DNA of 64,000 nucleotides from Volutella citrinella (GCA_034401135.1 JAWZSP010000006.1:3472001-3536000); one strand, 5' to 3'. Shown: positions 1 to 11,572, counted from the stretch's first letter. Notes: generated by a model not told the origin, from the letters alone. Program-made: numbers and translations.

Positions 1-105
1 GGCTTCGGGGGCAGCATCGTTGGTATAGGCGCGGACGCTGGGCCCGACGGATCGAAGGGCGCGGCAGCTCCGTACGACGCCGGAGCGGCAGGGTTGCAGA
101 GCCAT
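1..105 (-). CDS. N-terminus of a probable mitochondrial protein (partial, runs off the window)
   Basis: An ATG on the minus strand at 105 opens a frame that stays open to the window edge, giving 35 residues. The sequence seen begins MALQPCRSGVVRSC and continues with several Arg, Ser and Ala, no acidic residue for the first 29 positions, and an R-A-Y-T stretch at 25-28. That composition and the R-x-Y-(S/T) pattern are typical of a cleavable mitochondrial presequence. The mature protein lies outside the window, so the product cannot be named. It is divergent from RTT109, with about 780 bp between the two starts. Confidence 0.55.
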   Translation of the reverse strand, partial: MALQPCRSGVVRSCRALRSVGPSVRAYTNDAAPEA

Positions 106-883
106 GGCGAATTGGGGAGGGTGAATTGGCCTGCTTGAGGTTCGACGCTGAATGGGTCGTGATGGAGGCAATGCGAAGCTGGCTCGCGAACATTTTCTCG
201 AGGTCACGTGGATTGGACTCCGTCTCGACATGGGTCGCGGGTGGCCCCGCCCGGCCTTGGCGCTTTTAGTGGGCCAACAACGGCGATGTTCAAGTCTAGG
301 GTATTGTCGAGAATCAGAACTGTGTTTCGCAATGGGTAATAAAAAGAATAAGAATTGACGGAGCATCTGTTGATACTAGGGCATACTGCGACTTGGCTAA
401 AAACTGATTGGAGACACCTGAACATGGTCATATTTTGTAGATACGTTATGTATGATAGCTGTCAAGACAACCTGATGAGGAGCTTTAGACAATCTGGACA
501 ATGGTAATCTGTTGGATTCTGTCGCAAAGCAGTCAAAATAGCCAAGAGTGTAGTCTTATTTCTAAGAGGCTACGAGACATTTTTCATTCTGCCCAATCCC
601 TATCGATTATTCCGAAGGATTGGATGTGAACTTGTGGTACATGATGAGACCATCGCTCTGGCCTGTGTTGTTGCCCTGCTCCACTGGAATTGGTTGCGCG
701 GGGGAAGTGGTCCCCCTGCAGTAGACTCGACCATTTTAGGGGACGCCTAGCGCTCATTCAGTGCTGGGCCGCGTTGATCCACCCGCGTCCCGCGTAGCTT
801 TCAAATGTACCTTCAGGTTGGCATCAAGCCAAAGGACAAAACCTTGGTACTTCAACTTCACGTAGCCTGACCAGTTTCCTGCG
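106..883. other. Divergent intergenic region
   Basis: Shared upstream region of the partial minus-strand gene and RTT109. Short frames exist on both strands but none has protein-like composition. No repeat or RNA gene is visible. It is AT-rich in the middle (about 330-660), as expected for fungal promoter DNA. Confidence 0.5.
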
Positions 884-2599
884 ATGACGACCGGTACCAG
901 CGGTGACGGCGACCTGCGCAGCCGCCTTGCTTCGGTACTGCCAGCAGGTCGCGACTTTGGCATCTATCACCTGTCGACACCCCCGACAAAGACCAACCCT
1001 CTCTACTCGCCGCCCCCGAACGAGCGCCCCGAACGAACCTACTGCGAAAACCACTTCCTCGCCGTCTCCATTGACGCAGCAACGGTGGCCCCGGATTCAT
1101 CGCAAAGCAACGCGATCACAGAATCTGGAGAGAAGAAGCACGTGCTGATTCTTGGCCTCGAGATCTTCATCTACTCGACCGCGCGAACCACCACGCTCTT
1201 CGTCTCCAAGGCCGATTCGACGGGCTACCTCAGTCTGCTCAACCTGCCCAAAGGCACCCCCAGCCCCATCAGGGGGGTATGCGCTACATTCATCCAGTAC
1301 CTGGTCGAAAAGCGCAGAAGAAAAGATGTGCAGTTCATTGTCAGCTTGTTTGCGCGCTCTCAATCGCAGTATCTGTTCCCCGGAAGCGTTGATAACAAGG
1401 GCAAACACGTCCTCGACGATCGAGGGTTGATCAAGTGGTGGTGTCGTGTGCTGGACCCCCTGGTTGGACCGGCCCCAGAGGACCAGTCTGTGCCCTGGAA
1501 GAGTGCCAAGGGCTATCTCGTCGTGCCGGGTCTGGAGACGTATGAGACGAGGAGCTTCGTCTCCAGGAATGCCGGTGCTGCTTCCTGGGTGCTGGGTCAC
1601 CCTCTGGAGAGCATATCGCACTACTACAGAGAGTTCGACTGGGTCCCACCACGATGCCTCATCCCTCACTTCCCCGATGACCCGAAGTCGCGCTTTCGTG
1701 ATGAGTTGGACGAGGAGGCTGCTAGATCGGGAGCTATGAAGACAACGGGCAGCTGGAAAAGTGTGAAGACTTTAGAAACTTTCTGGGAGTTGATGGCGTT
1801 CCGACAGGAGTGCTCGAGTGGGCGCATGACGGGCTTTATATGGGTTGTGTTTGGTGACGAGATTGATACAACGGATGCGCCGCCCGCGGACTCGAGCCAA
1901 GCTACGTCCAACCCCAGCCAGCAGCTGATGGTAGCTCCGGAGACTCCAAAGAAGCAGCGCACTGTGTCATGCATCACCCCCACTACGACACCTCGCAAAC
2001 TATTCCCGACCAACGCGGATATCCGTCGAGCGGATGGAGCCAAGAAGACGAGGAAGACGCCCAAGAAGAAGAAGGTCCTGCGCGGCCCGATCATACCTCG
2101 CCCTGCTCGTATCAAGACTGCTCAGCGTAACTATCTGCTTGACCGCCCCTCATCGACGGCGTACTACACTTGGCCGCCAGAGGGTCGCGGCGACCGAATC
2201 GTGTCCGAGAGCGACTACAAACGCATCGTGGAGCTCCTCATGCATCTTGACTTTGGTACCCTCGCTAAAGCCGCTGGTAGCACTCGTCGATGGGTGGGTG
2301 AAGTGAGCGTGGGAGCCCGCTGGGGAGCATTTGTTTCGGGCAAACTCGAGTTACCGACAGCGTCACAGAATGGCACAGAAACCAAAGGGGCGCAGGTGAA
2401 CAATCTTTCAGGGCTGGTCAAAAGAAAGCGCACAGACTCGGCAGGACAAACCGATGAAGCCCCAGGTAGCAAGGTTAATGTCCTTGCTGCTGGCCTGGTC
2501 AGACGGAAGTCCAAGGACGAGCCTGTCAAGGCCGAGGCGGATAAGCCAGCGGTTAACGTGCTCGGGGCGGGGCTGATACGGAAGAAGCCAAAGGCTTGA
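884..2599 (+). CDS. RTT109: Histone H3-K56 acetyltransferase Rtt109
   Basis: Single-exon gene for a 571-residue protein. It is recognised as a Rtt109 (KAT11) histone acetyltransferase, which acetylates free histone H3, mainly on Lys56 and Lys9, with Asf1/Vps75 chaperones during replication-coupled nucleosome assembly. The catalytic domain spans roughly residues 15-415. It contains the N-terminal LPAGRDFGIYHLSTPP segment, the GYLVVPGLETYETRSF region around 210-225, and the FPDDPKSRF loop at 263-271, whose Asp265-Asp266 probably corresponds to the Asp pair near the yeast active site. A lysine-rich stretch near 390-405 looks like a nuclear localisation signal. The C-terminus holds three copies of a V-N-x-L-x-(x)-G-L-(V/I)-(K/R) repeat spaced exactly 26 residues apart (starting at 505, 531 and 557). 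The start is the first ATG before the conserved domain. Confidence 0.93.
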   Translation: MTTGTSGDGDLRSRLASVLPAGRDFGIYHLSTPPTKTNPLYSPPPNERPERTYCENHFLAVSIDAATVAPDSSQSNAITESGEKKHVLILGLEIFIYSTARTTTLFVSKADSTGYLSLLNLPKGTPSPIRGVCATFIQYLVEKRRRKDVQFIVSLFARSQSQYLFPGSVDNKGKHVLDDRGLIKWWCRVLDPLVGPAPEDQSVPWKSAKGYLVVPGLETYETRSFVSRNAGAASWVLGHPLESISHYYREFDWVPPRCLIPHFPDDPKSRFRDELDEEAARSGAMKTTGSWKSVKTLETFWELMAFRQECSSGRMTGFIWVVFGDEIDTTDAPPADSSQATSNPSQQLMVAPETPKKQRTVSCITPTTTPRKLFPTNADIRRADGAKKTRKTPKKKKVLRGPIIPRPARIKTAQRNYLLDRPSSTAYYTWPPEGRGDRIVSESDYKRIVELLMHLDFGTLAKAAGSTRRWVGEVSVGARWGAFVSGKLELPTASQNGTETKGAQVNNLSGLVKRKRTDSAGQTDEAPGSKVNVLAAGLVRRKSKDEPVKAEADKPAVNVLGAGLIRKKPKA

Positions 2600-2900
2600 T
2601 GGCTTGAAAATCGTTGGATATTGTATAACTAGGTGTAGGCGTTGGGAAGATATGGCTGGATAAAGCGCCAATGGGAACTATAGGGACTTGGGCTTGGAGT
2701 CTGGAACATGCATTTATATACTATGCCTGACTTACCTGCGGCCTTCAATGTCGCGGGCACCGAAAGTGAATGTCAAGAGGCTTAATTTGAATCAAGGTAC
2801 TGTGACTGCCGAGGATATGATATGTACGATTCTTTGTAGTAAAGCACACCTTGTTGCAGTCTTCCACCTTACCCCAATCCAATCCCAATCCCACCAGACC
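2600..2900. other. Convergent intergenic region
   Basis: A 301-bp stretch between the RTT109 stop and the lipoxygenase stop on the opposite strand. It should hold both 3' UTRs and polyadenylation signals. No further feature is seen. Confidence 0.5.
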
Positions 2901-5168
2901 TCAAATGAGAATCGAAACTGCAGTAGTACCGGGATCTAGCACCATATAAGGAACGCTGTCCTTGTCCATGGCGGTGCTATTCTCGAGAAACTTCTTGGCG
3001 CACTCTTGGAGATTTTTGAAGAAGGTCTCGCTGACCTGACCAACCTTTTCGCGCTTCTGCGCCTCCTTGTCATCGGGCTTGGGCTTGGCGCTGACTCGGT
3101 TGGCCTGCCACTGGGAGTGAGCAAACATCAGGAGGCTGCGGTCACTGGCGACCTTGAAGCTGAGGAGCCAGGGGACCTGGACGGACAGCAGCCACTGCCT
3201 CTGGCGGCCGGCCGGGAGGGCGACGAGGAGGCTTCTCTCGGTGTAGGAGCTGAGCTCGGGCAGGCTTCGGGGCAGGGGCTGGCACAGGGCCGACGGCTTG
3301 GCGAAGACGAAGGACTGGTAGAAGCTCTGCAGGTAGTTGACGGCGGTGTGGAAGGGCGACGCGATGTGGATGCACATGGTGACGGCGTCGCAGAGCTGCC
3401 CAAACGTCTGGATGTTGGGGAACGTCTTGATCCAGCCTCCGGTCTGGACCTCCTTGCACCATTTCTTGATGCATTGGTCGGACTGGACCTGCTTGTCCGC
3501 AATCTTCTCGTTCTCGTCGAACTCGGTAAGGAGCATGCCCCTGACGTAGGTCCGGATGGTGTTCCACATGGTGAGCATGTTCTTGGCATACGCGTAGTTC
3601 TTGTACTTTTGGCCCTCGAGCTCCTTGGCGGTGTTGGGGAAGCCCCTGTTGACGAGGTCGTTTGGAACGTAGCTCTTGACGTAGTCGAAGTTGTCAAACT
3701 CGTAGCGCACGTACGAGTAGAGCGACTCTGGCGACACGCCGACGAGGTCCTTGATGACCTGGGGCACCAGGGTATCTCGGGCGGCAGCGTTGAGGGACAG
3801 CGTCTTGTACCAGTGCGGCTGCAGGATCTTGAAGACGATGTGGTCCATGGGGATGGCGCGGTGGGTGCCCACGATGATGGCCTCCTCGACGAAGTGAGCC
3901 TTTGTCAGATGGACGCCAACCTCGTGGCGGGTCCAGTCAGACACCTGGGCGCAAGTCTTTGCGTACCGCCACGGCCAGTCGTTGATTTCCTGGTCGCTGG
4001 GATCGGTGGGCAGCACCCGCTTGTTGAAGATGACGACGGACTTTTGCATGCTGACCTTGTAGTCGCACACAATGGCAATGGGGTGGATCTTGCCGTCCGG
4101 GTGCAGCTGGAAGAGGGTGACGGCCGCGCACATCCAGTTCTTGTCGGCGCTCTCCTCCTTGTGGACCATCTCCTCGTCGGGCTTGAGCCCAAAGGCCTTG
4201 CGGAGGTAGCGGTGGTCCTGGACGAAGAGGGAGGCGGGGTCGATCTTTGGGAGCTTGTCGGCCCAGTACGGCTCCTTGTTGCGCCTGGCAGTGTCGATGA
4301 ACTCCCGGAGGAGATCGTTGGGGACCTTTGTGATCGTGGTGGGATTGGTGCCGGTGAGAGACTGCTCGGCGAACCGTCGATCGCTGAACCAGTCCTTGAG
4401 CATGCCGAGGTTGTCTCCCTGCAGGATGTCCGTCCCAGACTTGCGGTGCTTCCGGTTGTACTCGACAAAGTCCTGGATCTTCATGCCTTGGTCCCAAGCG
4501 GCGTCGATGTTTCCATTGGTGAGGTGGAACAGCCACTTGGCCGTCTTCCCCAAGAAAGTATCGGGCACGACTTGCTTGATAATCTGGCCCGTCTCGGCCA
4601 GGCCAAGGGCGTTGAAGATCTCCCACCGGCTGACCTGGTCCTTCTTGGGGATGGTCTGGAGGTGGGGAGGATAAGTGGCGGGCTTGCCATCTTCGCCGAT
4701 GGGATACGCAGAGTATTGGTAAATGTCCTGCTTTGATTCGAGTGTTGCCAGGCGAGGGAGAGTTGGCTCAACCTGCAGAACATCAAAGTAGGACTCGTAG
4801 CTGGAGAAGCATTAGACTACATGTACATGTACTTCATGTAGTGATGGAAATGCTAACCTGCGCTCAATACGACTGTATGCATGCGTAATAGCGGCCTGGG
4901 TGCCAGAGTACGTGCCCTGGACAATGTTTCCCTCGCCCAGCTTGGGCTTCTTGGCCAAATTGTCGGCATTTGGCTGGGCATAGATTCTCAACTTGACAAG
5001 CGTTTCATCAAAGACGCCTGGGTCGATGTCGCTGAAAGGAACGTCCTTGAGATCATCAAAGAGCTCTTCCTTTCTCTTCTCCAGAGATGGCTGATCAAGG
5101 ATTGCCCCAGAGCTACTGGCGGTGCTGACTGGCTGGATAGGCAGAGGGGGGATTGGAGTGGTGACCAT
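2901..5168 (-). CDS. Lipoxygenase, iron-type, intracellular
   Basis: Two exons (5168-4858 and 4800-2901, intron 57 bp) encode 736 residues, dioxygenating polyunsaturated fatty acids such as linoleate to hydroperoxides. All lipoxygenase metal ligands are visible. Two helix histidines sit in RHEVGVHLTKAH (His396 and His401, spacing i,i+5), with the downstream GTHRAIP segment. The His588/Asn592 pair sits in SPFHTAVNYLQ, and the chain ends in Ile736, whose carboxylate is the fifth ligand. The i,i+5 histidine spacing and terminal Ile match plant-type iron enzymes and Fusarium-type iron lipoxygenases rather than manganese lipoxygenases. No signal peptide is present, unlike secreted manganese enzymes. 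Splicing joins the frames exactly at AG|C (Ser104). Regio- and stereospecificity cannot be read from the sequence. In fungi such enzymes make oxylipins. Confidence 0.92.
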
Positions 5169-7183
5169 GTTTGCGGCCTTGGGGAGTATCGATGATGGAC
5201 TTGATAGATGCTAGAGGCACTTGAAACTAAAGATACTGTCATTGACAACACATGGGCAATGGAACCATTTTATACCTGTATGCACATCCAGCAAGTTTAT
5301 CCTGTCTGCCTCGTGGCTACACAACCTCCCCCTCTAGTCGCACTATGGCCTCGACCATCAGGTCATCTGCAGCAGAGCTGCTCAGCCAGAATGTACTACA
5401 TTAAACCTTGAATCACAGAATCAAAAGGCCCTCGGCCCAAACCTAGCTGCAACCGCCCCTGGACCATCTTGAGTTTCCATCATCGCTACCTACCCCGGAA
5501 CCAATCAGTAACTACAGATATCTAATAGAGAGCGCATCAAAGGTCTCTAAGCGGCGGTATGCAAGGAAAAAAGCCAATCCAATACCTTCACGGCCGTAAA
5601 TAAACATCTCCCGGAACTGCTGTCACCATTGCGCCTGCAGTGGTGTCCGTTTTAGGCTTGAGACAGCCTTGCGCCAACTTTCAGACTCCTTCACCACCGT
5701 CCCCGGCCGCGCCACTCCACTTGCCGGTCTTCCGCGGGCCCCTAGTACGCGGGTAACCTAAAGGGAAACGTGAGGCATGTTGATGAGTCCTATAATAGAC
5801 AAAGGTTTAGAAAATAGTAATTGATGGCGGCTGCGGGTGGTAAAGAGTTGGCTTTGAAGGACAAAGGGCCCTCTAAAAGCGGGTGACCCTGATATTCGAC
5901 ACTATGTTGGCCATCGTTTAGACAGCTCCGAAAAGCGAGGGAACGATTGCGGGCTTCAGAAGCACCACCCCGTCTTGCGAGCAAGTAGTTTGTAGCTTCT
6001 GAACAACCTCCGAGGACCAGCTATGGCAGATAGGCACTCGGCCCGATGAGCAACTCGGTATCCGAAGTTACTGAATGGCATACCCGATACATGTCGCCAT
6101 GGTCTGAATCCTTGCAATTGGCTACTATAGAAAGTCTAGCTATGGTTGCGCTCAGCTTCCATGTCAATGTTCCCGCCGCCCGCCCGATATACTCCTTGTA
6201 TTACCATTCCCCGCTTCCGTGTGCTGCCGCCACAGTGTAGACATGTGAGACATGTCAAACATTCTGAACAACCAAATGCGGCTCAAGGCGTGGCAGGCCA
6301 CAATTGGCCTGCAGGCTCATTCCGCTTTGGGAAACATGATGGACTACAAACTCAGATCCCTATGTTTGACAGTGGCGTTTCCCAAGTCGAAGATGGTGGT
6401 ACCTATGTGGTAATTGGCAACGCTTACAAGTTGCGCATTCGACCGGAATCAAGCCGAAATGGGCCACGGCTGAAACGCAATTTGAGGCTCTGCTCGCCCA
6501 ATTAGTTAGAGGATTAGCGCGATGTGTCTGGAATTCATCCATCCAGCGCCGAATAAGCTCACGGACTCGCACGACAAGTATTTCCGTCTCCTGCTACGTG
6601 GACGATGCCATTTGGCTGGAGGCTTGCCCTCCTGCGTAGGGTGCCATAAGCGGCGTTTGGGTGGATGTAGAATGATATAGGGCAGGGGAGTCTGCCAATA
6701 CCAAAGTTGATGCTTTAGCTCTTGCAGAAGCTTTGCCAATCAAGTGGCCACTGTCCCGAGGTCATCCCCCGGTTGACGACTCGCGTGTTTTGTATGTCAG
6801 CATAATGTATATCAAAGGCTTGTTACTGGTCGTACGTATGGCTGAGCGAGGTAGCATTGGAGCCATGACAATGAAACAAGTGGAGGTGTGGGGGTATTTG
6901 ATAGCGATGAAACAATACAAGTGTTCTGAGCCTCCTTGGGCTCACTCACCTGACCGGTCAAACAACATGCGCATGCATCTTGACCCCGACAACATGCGCC
7001 GGGCGCCGGGCGCTGGTGGATGTATCTTCGAATGTAATCCATATAGTCTTTATTTTGGTTTATTACAAAGGTCCGGTGACCACCGGGGACGAATTTGGTC
7101 ATCAATCATGACGCCGTAAAAATCAACAGCTTCTAAAGCCAGCGATGCACCCATCGTACAGTACAAATGCTTCAGACCTCACC
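5169..7183. other. Intergenic region, no gene seen
   Basis: Two kilobases between two minus-strand genes. The first few hundred bases (5169-5700) are the likely lipoxygenase promoter. All frames longer than 60 codons lack family resemblance and have stop-rich neighbours. No tandem repeat or RNA gene is seen. Confidence 0.4.
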
Positions 7184-8472
7184 TCATCGCTTGAACAAGT
7201 CAATGTTGACCGGGGTGATCGGATCACCGCCACTCAGCACCGCCATGATGTTCCGCATGCTCAGCTCCTCGAATCCCTTGTGCGTGTCTACAGTGCCGCC
7301 GGCGTTGTGGCAGGTTAGCGTGACACGCCACGTCGACTTGGCTAGCTCTCGTAGGCCCGGGTGTACCCGTGGCTCGTCGGCATGAACGTCCAAGGCAACT
7401 GTGGAGAGCTGCTCATCCTTGATGGCCTCAACGAGGGCGTCCTCATCGACCAGGCTACCTCGGGCGATGTTGACGAAACGAGCCCCGCGGCGGAACTGGC
7501 TCAGCGTCGTCTTGTTGATAAGGGCGCCATCGCCTGCTGGCGTGCAGAGGACAATGCAGTCGCAGTTACCAAGCAGACTCTCGAGAGTATCGTGCTTGGT
7601 GGCGCTCAGAGGCTCCGTGACAGAGGCGGGCTTGGGGAAGACGTCGTAATAGTGAATGTTCATGGCAAAGCCGTGCCGGCAGCGCGAGGCAATCTGCTGG
7701 CCAATGTTGCCGAACCCAATGAAGCCAACAGCACGGCCTCGGAGGTTGTAGGACTGCGCGGTGGCATCACGGTGGCAGGCCTGGAACTCGTCCTCGCTGC
7801 CAGACAGTGCTGACGAGATTCCCCACCCAATGTGGCGGAAGGTCGATATGACGAGAGCGACAGCAAAATCAGCAACGGCCTCGGCAGCAGCCAACCCGGA
7901 GTTGCAGTAAACGATTCCTGTATTAAGCGTCAGAAAAAAGTGCTAAATGTTGAGCCTCATTGGATGGTGGTGGTGGCTTGGCATGCTTATCATGAGTGGT
8001 CATGATGCAGGCTCTCTGCTGCTGGACGGCTCTTACCTCGGTCAGCCAACAGCTGGGTATCGGCCCAGTCAAAGCCAGCGCCGGCACTTGCAAAGACCCT
8101 GACATCCCCGGGGAGCAGATCAATCAGTTCGGCATCCCACTTGCCCATCTCACCGCCGGTGCCCCAGAAAGGGCGGAAGATGGCTTGGAACTCGCCCCAG
8201 CGACGCTCCTTGAGGCCCTTGATGAACTCGGGCCGCTCTCGCTCCTCAGCGGAAGGGCGAACGACGTCACATAGTGCGGTGAAGCGGGCATAGGTCTCGG
8301 GGTTGTACTTGATGGGGTCGCCAATGTGCAGGACCCGGGGCTTGGAGGAGGCCATGGACAGCTTTGCGGGAGAGAGCGGCGAGCCTGGGTGAGTGAAGAG
8401 AGGCACAGGAGGGGCTGGTGAGGTGGCACGCGGCGTCGAGGCTGGGATGGGCGTGTTAGTTGGCTCTGCCAT
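7184..8472 (-). CDS. D-isomer-specific 2-hydroxyacid dehydrogenase
   Basis: Two exons (8472-8037 and 7917-7184, intron 119 bp) give 389 residues. The protein belongs to the NAD(P)-dependent D-2-hydroxyacid dehydrogenase family, which interconverts 2-keto acids and D-2-hydroxy acids. The Rossmann motif GFGNIG is at 213-218. The catalytic triad is present: Arg298 in NIARGSLVDE, Glu327 in DVHADEP and His349 in TCHNAGGT. The last motif reads HNAGG where HxGxxT is usual, so the loop next to the catalytic His is unusual. The N-terminal 39 residues are Pro/Ser/Thr-rich and lie before MASSKPRVLHIGD. Translation could instead start at that second ATG (8355). The fold and residues make the family firm; the substrate (glyoxylate, hydroxypyruvate or a branched 2-keto acid) is not predictable. 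Confidence 0.9.
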
Positions 8473-10711
8473 GGCTGCCAGAGTCGTGGGCGCGGTTGGG
8501 GGTAGTTATAGTCGAGAGCTCGGTGTACTGCTGCTGTTGGGCCGGCACTGGCAATGGCATCTGGCGACTCGATGTGGTTGTGAGGCGAGGCGGCGACGGG
8601 ATGCGATGCGCTGCCATGCGAGTGGTGCGGGACATGGGGAAAGCATTGGCATTGGCATTGGCATGGATGGTAATGGCAGGGTGAGTGACCTTGACCCCCA
8701 AAGTGGAGCGATGTTGGGTTGGACTCGGGCTGCTGGAGCCGTTGGAGCTTGATGGGCGCCCCGGCCGTAGTAGGCGGCACCGACTACTGCCGCTGTTACT
8801 CCTGCACTAAGTGCTCTGTGGCTAGGCTGAAACCGATCCATCCATATTTACTGGCGCTGGCAGCGGCAGTGGCAGCGGGACGGCAGTGGAGAGGGAGCCC
8901 GCTCGATCAGGACGATCGCAACTGCTCCATAACTCACTACGGTACTACAGTGCTGGGGCTCCTTCCAATGCCACCTACGACTGCTCATCAACGTCTCCCG
9001 TCCCATCTCAAGTCTTTCGCGTAACACACATGCGCAACTACACACGCCACCATGTACGCTCCCGGGTCGCCTCGCAGCATTTCACTCAAAACCCCCAACT
9101 TCCCTCCCGCCTCCCCCACAAGCGACAAGACAAAACACCCACGCATGCCCGCGCCGGGCCTGTCCCGCGGGCCCGGGCCGTCCTCGAGCTCAGCAGGCAC
9201 CCGAGTCCAATGCAGCAGACCGCCGCTCTCCGCCGCCTTAGCAGTCGATGCCCGGGCCGGCTCAATTGCATAAGCTCCCCCGACCTTCTGTCGGAGAGAT
9301 GCATTAATGGGGGCAGAGTCGGGTGACAGCATCCCCCAATAAGTGGCTGCGAAGTCGCTGCGCTCACGATCAAACCCCTACACGCACCTTGCCCCCTGAG
9401 GCATTCAGATGATCGCCATGATGATCTTATTGGTTGTCGTCCACTAATAACGGGCGGGCAGGCACTCGTAGTATCATTGCCGACGGCATCTCCCTCAGTA
9501 GCCGTAGCATTTTAAGTGGTCGTTCCTACGACTAGTATCCATGGCACAACGAGGCGGGCCACTTGTGTTTCTACTTCGCCTAATCTGAGGCCCAGAAAGT
9601 GAGGCGACAATTCGAGGCGCAGCCCGCCATTGTAGGGCCTCGAAGTCAGGCGCGGGCTTGCACGCACGGGGCGGTTACAGGAGCAGATACTCGTCAGCTG
9701 GCCACTTTGTTGCTCCTATTGCTGGTGGAAGTAACCCAAGACTTTGTACTTGCAGAGAATCGTGTACGCCCGATGAGCATAAAACTCGCCCCGGTTCGCC
9801 ACCCCCCGCCACCTGCTGTGGTTGACCGTACTGTTACTGCCTTGTTACTTGTCACTTCCTTCTCAACATCCAAGCTCCCAAAAGCAACAACACATATCAG
9901 TCTCGTGGTTCTCATCTCCATCCCCATTCTGGTAAGAAAAACCCGAACCGCCCGTGCGACGCAACCAGCCCGGAGCGGGAAGCACACGTAAGCCCTTGTG
10001 TACACAGTCGACGCACGAGATCAAACGAAAAACAAAAACACACACACCAAAGAACGGTGTCAGAGGCCAAGCTGCTCACTCGTGACTCACATTGGCCACT
10101 CACAACCCTGTCGTGGACAGAATGGGCAGGAGCACGTCAGCCACTCGCGTCCATGCTTGCCCTCGCCACCAAGTCAGAAATGGCAAAACAATGAAAAGGA
10201 AATAATCAAGATGTGTGTCCTTCTCCTTCTTCTTCTTCTCCCAACCTCTCCCGAAATAACCAGCGTCACGGGCTGAAGAACCTTGCAGAAATCTCGACCC
10301 GGCCCATGCGAAATCTTCCCGTGCTTTCAACCTCCTCCATCTCGGCCCCGAACTTTTACATCATAGCCGCGAGTGAGTGAGCCCCAGTGGGCTTCGCCCA
10401 GGCTTCAATCAAGCTTCTCGCAACTGGACGGCAAAGCTTGATCTCCAGCACTACTTGGCTTATTACAGCCAAACTCATCCGCCCCGACGACTGAAAGGGT
10501 CAAGTGGCATCTGGGTCGTCTCCACTGTCCCGATTATTTCGGGCCCGAACGGAGATCCACCACGGCCCGACGTCCTAGCATCCTGAACCTTTTGTTGACG
10601 TCGAGGGACTCTTGACAACAATATGGTCGGTTTCACACGCACACACACGCGTGCCAGCGAAATCTCCAATCCCGGCCACTAAAAGATAAGCGACGAACCT
10701 GGTCATTATCC
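8473..10711. other. Intergenic region with low-complexity tracts, no gene seen
   Basis: Mixed composition. A short GCATTG repeat lies at 8643-8664 and a TTC-rich tract near 10217-10240. Segment 9850-9935 is CA/CT-rich like a 5' leader and is followed by a GTAAGA donor-like site at 9931, but no coding frame follows. Frames on both strands look random (Pro/Arg/Ser-rich by GC content). Confidence 0.4.
8643..8664. repeat. Short tandem repeat (GCATTG)n
   Basis: Three to four direct copies of a 6-bp unit upstream of the hydroxyacid dehydrogenase start. Confidence 0.8.
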
Positions 10712-11572
10712 TCAGTGTCGGTTCGACCGTTCCCGGCGGCGCGTACGGGAGCTGTTATAGGTCGCCTCTCCTTGAGCCCTTGGCATGTTCGGAGGCCTCG
10801 GCGTTCCACGGGGATACAAGTTACTGGCTCTCGAATAACTCGTATATTGTTGTCCCTGTTCGATATGTGGATCACTGATCAGGCGATGTCGCCGTAGGTG
10901 GGAGAGGAAGTCCTCATCCAAACGCATGTGCTGCCTCGTCCAGCCCACCTGGAAATGCTGCGCAATATGGTGCATTCGATCCAAGTAGCACCTCTCTCTT
11001 TGCCTGTGGTCACTGACTGGAGCTTCAAAGTACACTTCCTCACAGAACCAGCACCGTGACACTGTTGGAAATGTATTGTTCAAATGTTCGCGCATGTGCG
11101 CGATCCATCCCTCCTCATCGTCTCCGTCGAAAATGATATCGCAGCCAGTAAACTGGACAAACTCGCAGCACAACGGTGAAGCCATTGGAATGGTGGGTCG
11201 GCCGCGATGCACAGGCTCCGGACCAGTTCGGGGCGGTGCAGTGGAGAGAGACGCTTGGGAGTGGGAAGAATCAAAAACCGACTGCTGGTACGCGGTGAGG
11301 TTGCTCTCGGATGAGGGCGCAAAACTCATTGATCGAGGCATGGAGGCAACGGAAGCATCCTCGTGGCTGAGGTATAGACTTGGAGCGTATCCGAAAGCTG
11401 AAGGGCCCGCCTGGTAATACAAACCTCCGTTGTAACCCTGCTTGGATGCTTGGAAATGTTCAAGGAAACCGTTGACATCCTGACAGAGTTCCATCATTGA
11501 TAAGTCGGACCTGGTCTTGACTTCCTTTGGGGCTGTGACGAATTCCGTTATTGCCCTCCGAATCTCTTTCAT
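10712..11572 (-). CDS. Fungal orphan-family protein with C2H2-like Cys/His motifs
   Basis: Frame of 286 codons from the first ATG (11572). Residues 1-120 are Ser/Gln/Tyr-rich and probably disordered. The middle resembles a family common in Sordariomycetes that has no assigned function. It has a CEFxxxxGCDxxFD segment followed by W-I-x-H-x-x-x-H, then C-W-F-C, then M-x-H-I-x-x-H-F, which together form two irregular Cys2-His2-like zinc sites. The C-terminal 50 residues are rich in Arg and Pro. The frame stays open upstream of the ATG to an acceptor-like CGCGTAG at about 11610, so a missing 5' exon is possible and the true start is uncertain. Nuclear or scaffold roles are guesses; I would annotate it as hypothetical. 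Confidence 0.7.
   Translation of the reverse strand: MKEIRRAITEFVTAPKEVKTRSDLSMMELCQDVNGFLEHFQASKQGYNGGLYYQAGPSAFGYAPSLYLSHEDASVASMPRSMSFAPSSESNLTAYQQSVFDSSHSQASLSTAPPRTGPEPVHRGRPTIPMASPLCCEFVQFTGCDIIFDGDDEEGWIAHMREHLNNTFPTVSRCWFCEEVYFEAPVSDHRQRERCYLDRMHHIAQHFQVGWTRQHMRLDEDFLSHLRRHRLISDPHIEQGQQYTSYSRASNLYPRGTPRPPNMPRAQGEATYNSSRTRRRERSNRH

Noticed and set aside
3006..4736. 576-codon frame on the plus strand opposite the lipoxygenase
   Set aside because: It is the antisense of strong lipoxygenase coding sequence; its Val/Gly/Leu/Asp-rich composition is the usual shadow of GC-rich codons.
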